Source: Mycobacterium spongiae (GTDB lineage: Bacteria; Actinomycetota; Actinomycetes; Mycobacteriales; Mycobacteriaceae). Taken from it: a stretch of 64,000 nucleotides of DNA. Positions 60,483-64,000 of this stretch are shown one piece after another. Position 1 is the stretch's first letter; every line of letters starts with the position of its first letter. The notes under the pieces are model-generated. The model saw nothing but the letters and a program-made list of their open reading frames with translations, was not told the origin of the DNA and did no database searches. The stretch covers positions 2,728,001 to 2,792,000 of the forward strand of contig NZ_CP046600.1 in NCBI RefSeq assembly GCF_018278905.1, in the 5' to 3' direction. Both the position numbers and the translations under genes were made by a program.

Positions 60483-60785
60483 ATGCGCTTGACGCCGCAC
60501 GAACAGGAGCGATTGCTGCTGTCCTACGCCGCCGATTTGGCACGCCGTCGCCGCGCCCGCGGCTTACGGCTCAATCACCCGGAGGCCGTGGCCCTCATCA
60601 CCGACCACATCCTTGAGGGCGCACGCGACGGCCGCACCGTAGCGGAGCTCATGGCCAGCGGGTGCGAGGTGCTCTGCCGCGACGACGTGATGGAAGGAGT
60701 GCCCGAGATGCTCGACGATGTGCAGGTGGAGGCGACGTTCCCGGACGGCACCAAGTTGGTCACCGTCCATCACCCGATTCCATGA
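60483..60785 (+). CDS. ureA: Urease gamma subunit UreA
   Basis: A 100-residue subunit of nickel urease, which splits urea into ammonia and carbamate and helps mycobacteria resist acid and obtain nitrogen. The sequence begins [20 protein letters not shown] and includes the NHPEA segment of the gamma subunit. I chose the ATG at 60483; the extension to 60465 has no family support. A possible leaderless start is suggested by CAGGAT about 9 nt upstream. Its stop overlaps ureB as ATGA. Confidence 0.96.
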   Translation: MRLTPHEQERLLLSYAADLARRRRARGLRLNHPEAVALITDHILEGARDGRTVAELMASGCEVLCRDDVMEGVPEMLDDVQVEATFPDGTKLVTVHHPIP

Positions 60786-61093
60786 TTCCCGGCGAAATCC
60801 GCTACGGCAGCGGCGATATCGAGATCAACGAGGGTGCGGAGCGGCTGGAGATGCAGATCGTCAACACCGGCGATCGTCCCGTGCAGGTCGGCAGTCATGT
60901 CCACCTTGTCCAGGCCAACGCGGCGCTGTCGTTCGATCGCGACGTGGCCCGGGGTTACCGCCTGGATATCCCGGCGGCCACCGCTGTTCGCTTCGAACCG
61001 GGAGTGCCTCGGACCGTCGCCTTGGTCCCGTTGCGGGGACGGCGCGAGGTACCCGGCCTGACCCTCAATCCGCCTGGGCAGCTGGACGTCTGA
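60782..61093 (+). CDS. ureB: Urease beta subunit UreB
   Basis: A 103-residue beta subunit ([20 protein letters not shown], then [12 protein letters not shown]...) that packs with gamma and alpha subunits into the urease trimer of trimers. The start overlaps ureA by 4 nt and the stop overlaps ureC by one base (TGATG), so translation of all three structural subunits is coupled. Confidence 0.96.
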   Translation: MIPGEIRYGSGDIEINEGAERLEMQIVNTGDRPVQVGSHVHLVQANAALSFDRDVARGYRLDIPAATAVRFEPGVPRTVALVPLRGRREVPGLTLNPPGQLDV

Positions 61094-62814
61094 TGACGAG
61101 ACTATCCAGGGCCGGCTACGCGCAGCTGTTCGGCCCCACGACTGGCGACCGGGTCAGACTGGCCGACACCGACCTGCTGGTGGAGATCACCGAGGACCGC
61201 AGCGGGGGACCGGGCCTGGCCGGCGACGAGGCGGTATTCGGCGGTGGCAAGGTGCTGCGCGAGTCGATGGGCCAAGGGCGGGCCACCCGGGCGCAGGGCG
61301 CGCCCGACACGGTGATCACCGGGGCGGTGATCATCGACTATTGGGGAATCATCAAGGCAGATATCGGGATTCGCGATGGCCGTATCGTGGCGATCGGCAA
61401 GGCCGGTAACCCCGACATCATGGCGGGGGTGGATCCAGGCCTGGTGGTCGGCCCGTCCACCGAGATCATCGGCGGTAACGGGCGAATCGTCACCGCGGGC
61501 GCTATCGATTGTCACGTGCACCTGATCTGTCCGCAGGTCATTGCCGAAGCCCTGGGCGCGGGGACCACGACAATGGTCGGCGGTGGCACCGGTCCCGCGG
61601 AGGGCACCAAGGCCACCACCGTCACTCCAGGCGAATGGCACCTGGCCCGAATGTTGGAGTCGCTGGATTCCTGGCCGGTGAATTTCGCGCTCCTGGGCAA
61701 GGGAAACACTGTGAGCGCCGACGCGTTGTGGGAGCAATTACGCGGCGGTGCAGCGGGTTTCAAGCTGCATGAGGACTGGGGCTGCACGCCCGCGGCCATC
61801 GACGCGTGTTTGACGGTCGCCGAGGCCGCCGGAGTGCAGGTGGCCCTGCATTCCGACACCCTCAACGAGATGGGGTTCGTCGAGGACACGATTGGCGCCA
61901 TCGGTGGGCGCTCGATTCACGCCTACCACACCGAGGGCGCCGGCGGCGGCCATGCACCCGACATCATCACCGTTGCGTCCCACCCGAATGTGCTACCCAG
62001 CTCGACCAACCCGACCCTCCCGCATACGGTGAACACCCTCGACGAGCACCTGGACATGTTGATGGTCTGTCACCACCTCAACCCGCGGATACCGGAGGAC
62101 TTGGCGTTCGCCGAAAGCCGGATCCGCCCGTCGACCATGGCGGCCGAGGACCTCCTGCACGACATGGGCGCGATCTCGATGATCGGCAGCGACTCGCAGG
62201 CCATGGGCCGCGTCGGCGAGGTAGTGCTGCGCACCTGGCAGACCGCGCACGTGATGAAAGCGCTCCGCGGGTCGCTGGCGGGCGACGGCGCGGCCGACAA
62301 CAACAGGGTGCGCCGCTACATCGCGAAATACACCATCTGCCCGGCGGTGGCACATGGCCTGGACGGTGAGGTCGGGTCGGTGGAAGTAGGCAAGCTTGCT
62401 GACCTGGTGCTGTGGGAGCCCGCGTTTTTCGGCGTCCGCCCGCACGCCGTTCTCAAGGGCGGGGTGATCGCTTGGGGGGCGATGGGTGACGCCAACGCGT
62501 CGATACCGACGCCTCAGCCGGTGCTGCCGAGACCGATGTTCGGCGCAGCTCCCACCGCGACCGCTGCTACGTCCGTGCACTTCGTGGCGCCCCAGGCCAT
62601 CGATGCCGGCCTGGCAGACCGGATCGCGGTCAACCGGCGGCTGCTTGCGGTCACCGACGTGCGCTCCATCGGCAAGGCCGATCTGCCACTCAACGATGCG
62701 GTTCCGCGGATCGAGGTCGAGCCCGACACCTTCACCGTGCGCGTCGAGGGACAGGTGTGGCCAGACCGGCCTGCCGCCGAACTGCCCATGGCGCAGCGAT
62801 ATTTCCTGTTCTGA
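61093..62814 (+). CDS. ureC: Urease alpha subunit UreC (catalytic)
   Basis: A 573-residue catalytic subunit. The carbamylated lysine that bridges the two nickel ions is Lys224 (GFKLHEDWG); the nickel-binding histidines include those in DCHVHLICP and [23 protein letters not shown]. The mobile flap cysteine is in MVCHHLNP. The sequence is close to M. tuberculosis UreC, minus a few residues around residue 400. Start ATG at 61093 overlaps the ureB stop; the longer frame to 60718 is ureB sequence. Confidence 0.96.
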   Translation: MTRLSRAGYAQLFGPTTGDRVRLADTDLLVEITEDRSGGPGLAGDEAVFGGGKVLRESMGQGRATRAQGAPDTVITGAVIIDYWGIIKADIGIRDGRIVAIGKAGNPDIMAGVDPGLVVGPSTEIIGGNGRIVTAGAIDCHVHLICPQVIAEALGAGTTTMVGGGTGPAEGTKATTVTPGEWHLARMLESLDSWPVNFALLGKGNTVSADALWEQLRGGAAGFKLHEDWGCTPAAIDACLTVAEAAGVQVALHSDTLNEMGFVEDTIGAIGGRSIHAYHTEGAGGGHAPDIITVASHPNVLPSSTNPTLPHTVNTLDEHLDMLMVCHHLNPRIPEDLAFAESRIRPSTMAAEDLLHDMGAISMIGSDSQAMGRVGEVVLRTWQTAHVMKALRGSLAGDGAADNNRVRRYIAKYTICPAVAHGLDGEVGSVEVGKLADLVLWEPAFFGVRPHAVLKGGVIAWGAMGDANASIPTPQPVLPRPMFGAAPTATAATSVHFVAPQAIDAGLADRIAVNRRLLAVTDVRSIGKADLPLNDAVPRIEVEPDTFTVRVEGQVWPDRPAAELPMAQRYFLF

Positions 62815-63449
62815 TGTCGTCCCTCGCGGTGCTTCTCACGCTGGCCGACTCGCGGCTGCCCACCGGTTCCTACGTGCACTCCGGTGGTATGGAGGAAGCC
62901 GTCAGCACCGGCTTGGTCACGAACCTCGCCACGGTCGAGGCATTCCTGCGGCGGCGAATCCGCACCCACGGTCTGGTCACGGCCTCGATCGGGGTTGCAG
63001 TGCACCGGGGTGAGCTGACCGTCGAGGACGCCGACCAGGAAACCGACGCGCGAACACCGGCTCCGGCAGCGAGACACGCCTCGCGTCGTCAGGGCCGGGG
63101 GCTGACCCGGCTGGCACGGCTGGTCTGGCCAGGCGCCGGCTGGGACCAACTAGGGGCGCGGCCGCATCTGGCGGTGGCCGCTGGACGCATCGGGGCGATC
63201 AGCGGAATCGACCCCGAGCACAGCGCGTTGCACCTCGTCTACACCACGATGACCGCCTCGGCTACCGCCGCACAGCGGCTGTTGGCGCTGGATCCCGCTG
63301 ACATCGCTGTACTGACTTTCCGGCTAGCCGGGCTCTGCGAAGACATCGCGGCCGAAGCGGCCGCCGGACTGGCAGACTTGTCCGACCCGTTGCTCGACAC
63401 GCTGGCACAATGGCACGCCGAGCGCGAACGTCCCCTATTCGCCTCCTGA
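62814..63449 (+). CDS. ureF: Urease accessory protein UreF
   Basis: A 211-residue accessory protein of the UreF family (starts [20 protein letters not shown]) that acts as an activation-complex partner of UreG and UreD (UreH) during nickel insertion. Its start overlaps the ureC stop as TGATG. The charged segment at residues 65-100 is less conserved, as in other mycobacteria. Confidence 0.94.
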   Translation: MSSLAVLLTLADSRLPTGSYVHSGGMEEAVSTGLVTNLATVEAFLRRRIRTHGLVTASIGVAVHRGELTVEDADQETDARTPAPAARHASRRQGRGLTRLARLVWPGAGWDQLGARPHLAVAAGRIGAISGIDPEHSALHLVYTTMTASATAAQRLLALDPADIAVLTFRLAGLCEDIAAEAAAGLADLSDPLLDTLAQWHAERERPLFAS

Positions 63450-63459
63450 GAGGTATTCC

Positions 63460-64000
63460 GTGACAACACATTCCCACGATCACCCGCACTCGCATACCGA
63501 TCGCCCGCGACGGGTCCGCGCACCAGGCGAGCCGTTGCGCATCGGCGTCGGTGGTCCGGTCGGCTCCGGCAAAACCGCGCTGGTCGCAGCGCTGTGCCGG
63601 CAATTGCGCGACGACCTGTCTGTGGCGGTGCTGACCAACGATATCTACACCACCGAAGACGCCGACTTCTTGCGCAAGCATGCGGTTCTACCTGATGACC
63701 GCATCGCGGCCGTGCAGACGGGCGGGTGCCCGCACACCGCGATCCGCGACGACATCACTGCGAACTTGGATGCGATAGATGACCTGATCGCGGCGCACGA
63801 CGGGCTGAAGCTGATATTGGTCGAATCCGGTGGGGACAACCTGACCGCCACTTTTTCGCTGGGCTTGGTGGACGCACAAGTCTTCGTCATCGACGTCGCC
63901 GGCGGCGACAAGGTGCCGCGCAAGGGTGGGCCCGGCGTGACCTACTCGGACTTGTTGGTTGTCAACAAGACGGATCTGGCGCCGCTGGTGGGGGCCGATC
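63460..64000 (+). CDS. ureG: Urease accessory GTPase UreG, 3' end outside the window
   Basis: The first 180 residues of UreG, the GTPase that delivers nickel to urease. A histidine-rich start ([11 protein letters not shown]) can bind nickel, and the P-loop GGPVGSGKT is at 31-39. The conserved [24 protein letters not shown] and VVNKTDL motifs follow. GTG start at 63460, 10 nt after ureF, with AGAGGT before it. The window ends inside the gene; ureD is expected next. Confidence 0.95.
   Translation, partial: MTTHSHDHPHSHTDRPRRVRAPGEPLRIGVGGPVGSGKTALVAALCRQLRDDLSVAVLTNDIYTTEDADFLRKHAVLPDDRIAAVQTGGCPHTAIRDDITANLDAIDDLIAAHDGLKLILVESGGDNLTATFSLGLVDAQVFVIDVAGGDKVPRKGGPGVTYSDLLVVNKTDLAPLVGAD

Overview
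The window is high-GC mycobacterial chromosome. Its gene order matches the M. tuberculosis stretch from PE19 (Rv1791) to ureG (Rv1852), with near-identical EsxM and EsxN. Enough residues differ, and enough genes are gained or lost, that it is not M. tuberculosis itself. A slow-growing species close to the tuberculosis complex or the M. kansasii group is likely; I cannot name it. Comparisons with M. tuberculosis are from memory.

Layout. 1-9.6 kb: a small secreted DUF732 protein, then the distal half of the ESX-5 type VII secretion locus (PE19-like, esxM, esxN, espG5, eccD5, mycP5, eccE5, eccA5). 10.2-14.9 kb: three PPE genes with no adjacent PE partner. 15-16.3 kb: a second DUF732 gene and mgtC. 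16.4-24.7 kb: a fatty-acid-hydroxylase-type membrane enzyme, a secreted trypsin-like protease, a TetR regulator, a VOC protein/flavoprotein pair, a BacA-like ABC transporter and ilvG. 24.7-33.6 kb: secA2, a repeat array, pgsA2, the DUF881-sbp-DUF881 envelope cluster, then gcvH, garA and three conserved regulators or nuclease. 33.6-36.8 kb: a tandem glycine riboswitch and gcvB. 36.9-43.3 kb: accessory genes (PstS3-like lipoprotein, third DUF732 protein, haloalkane dehalogenase with divergent TetR, alpha/beta hydrolase, CocE-type hydrolase). 43.3-59.7 kb (mostly minus strand): a membrane VWA protein, malate synthase glcB, two PE_PGRS genes, two CNNM/CorC membrane proteins, guaB1, gnd1 and the M56 peptidase/BlaI pair. 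60-64 kb: a thioesterase and the urease operon ureABCFG, with ureG running off the end.

How the genes work together. The first 9.6 kb encodes ESX-5 substrates, the EspG5 chaperone, and membrane, protease and ATPase parts of the secretion machine; the PE, PPE and PE_PGRS proteins elsewhere are its likely cargo. gcvH and gcvB are two parts of the glycine cleavage system, gcvB being under glycine riboswitch control, and GarA between them is the phospho-switch of 2-oxoglutarate and glutamate metabolism. Genes I would expect from M. tuberculosis but do not see include PE20, PE_PGRS33, vapBC13 and lppT. The PstS3-like gene and the VOC gene look like additions.

Most unusual observations: a chain of overlapping mini-ORFs made of 20-bp repeats that bridges the first DUF881 gene and sbp through GTGA/ATGA overlaps; a PPE protein whose C-terminal tail resembles the C-terminus of the nearby MgtC; a PE_PGRS gene with a duplicated GRPLI linker, suggesting an in-frame fusion; a repeat array whose last copy holds the pgsA2 promoter; and an operator-like region upstream of the PE19-like gene.
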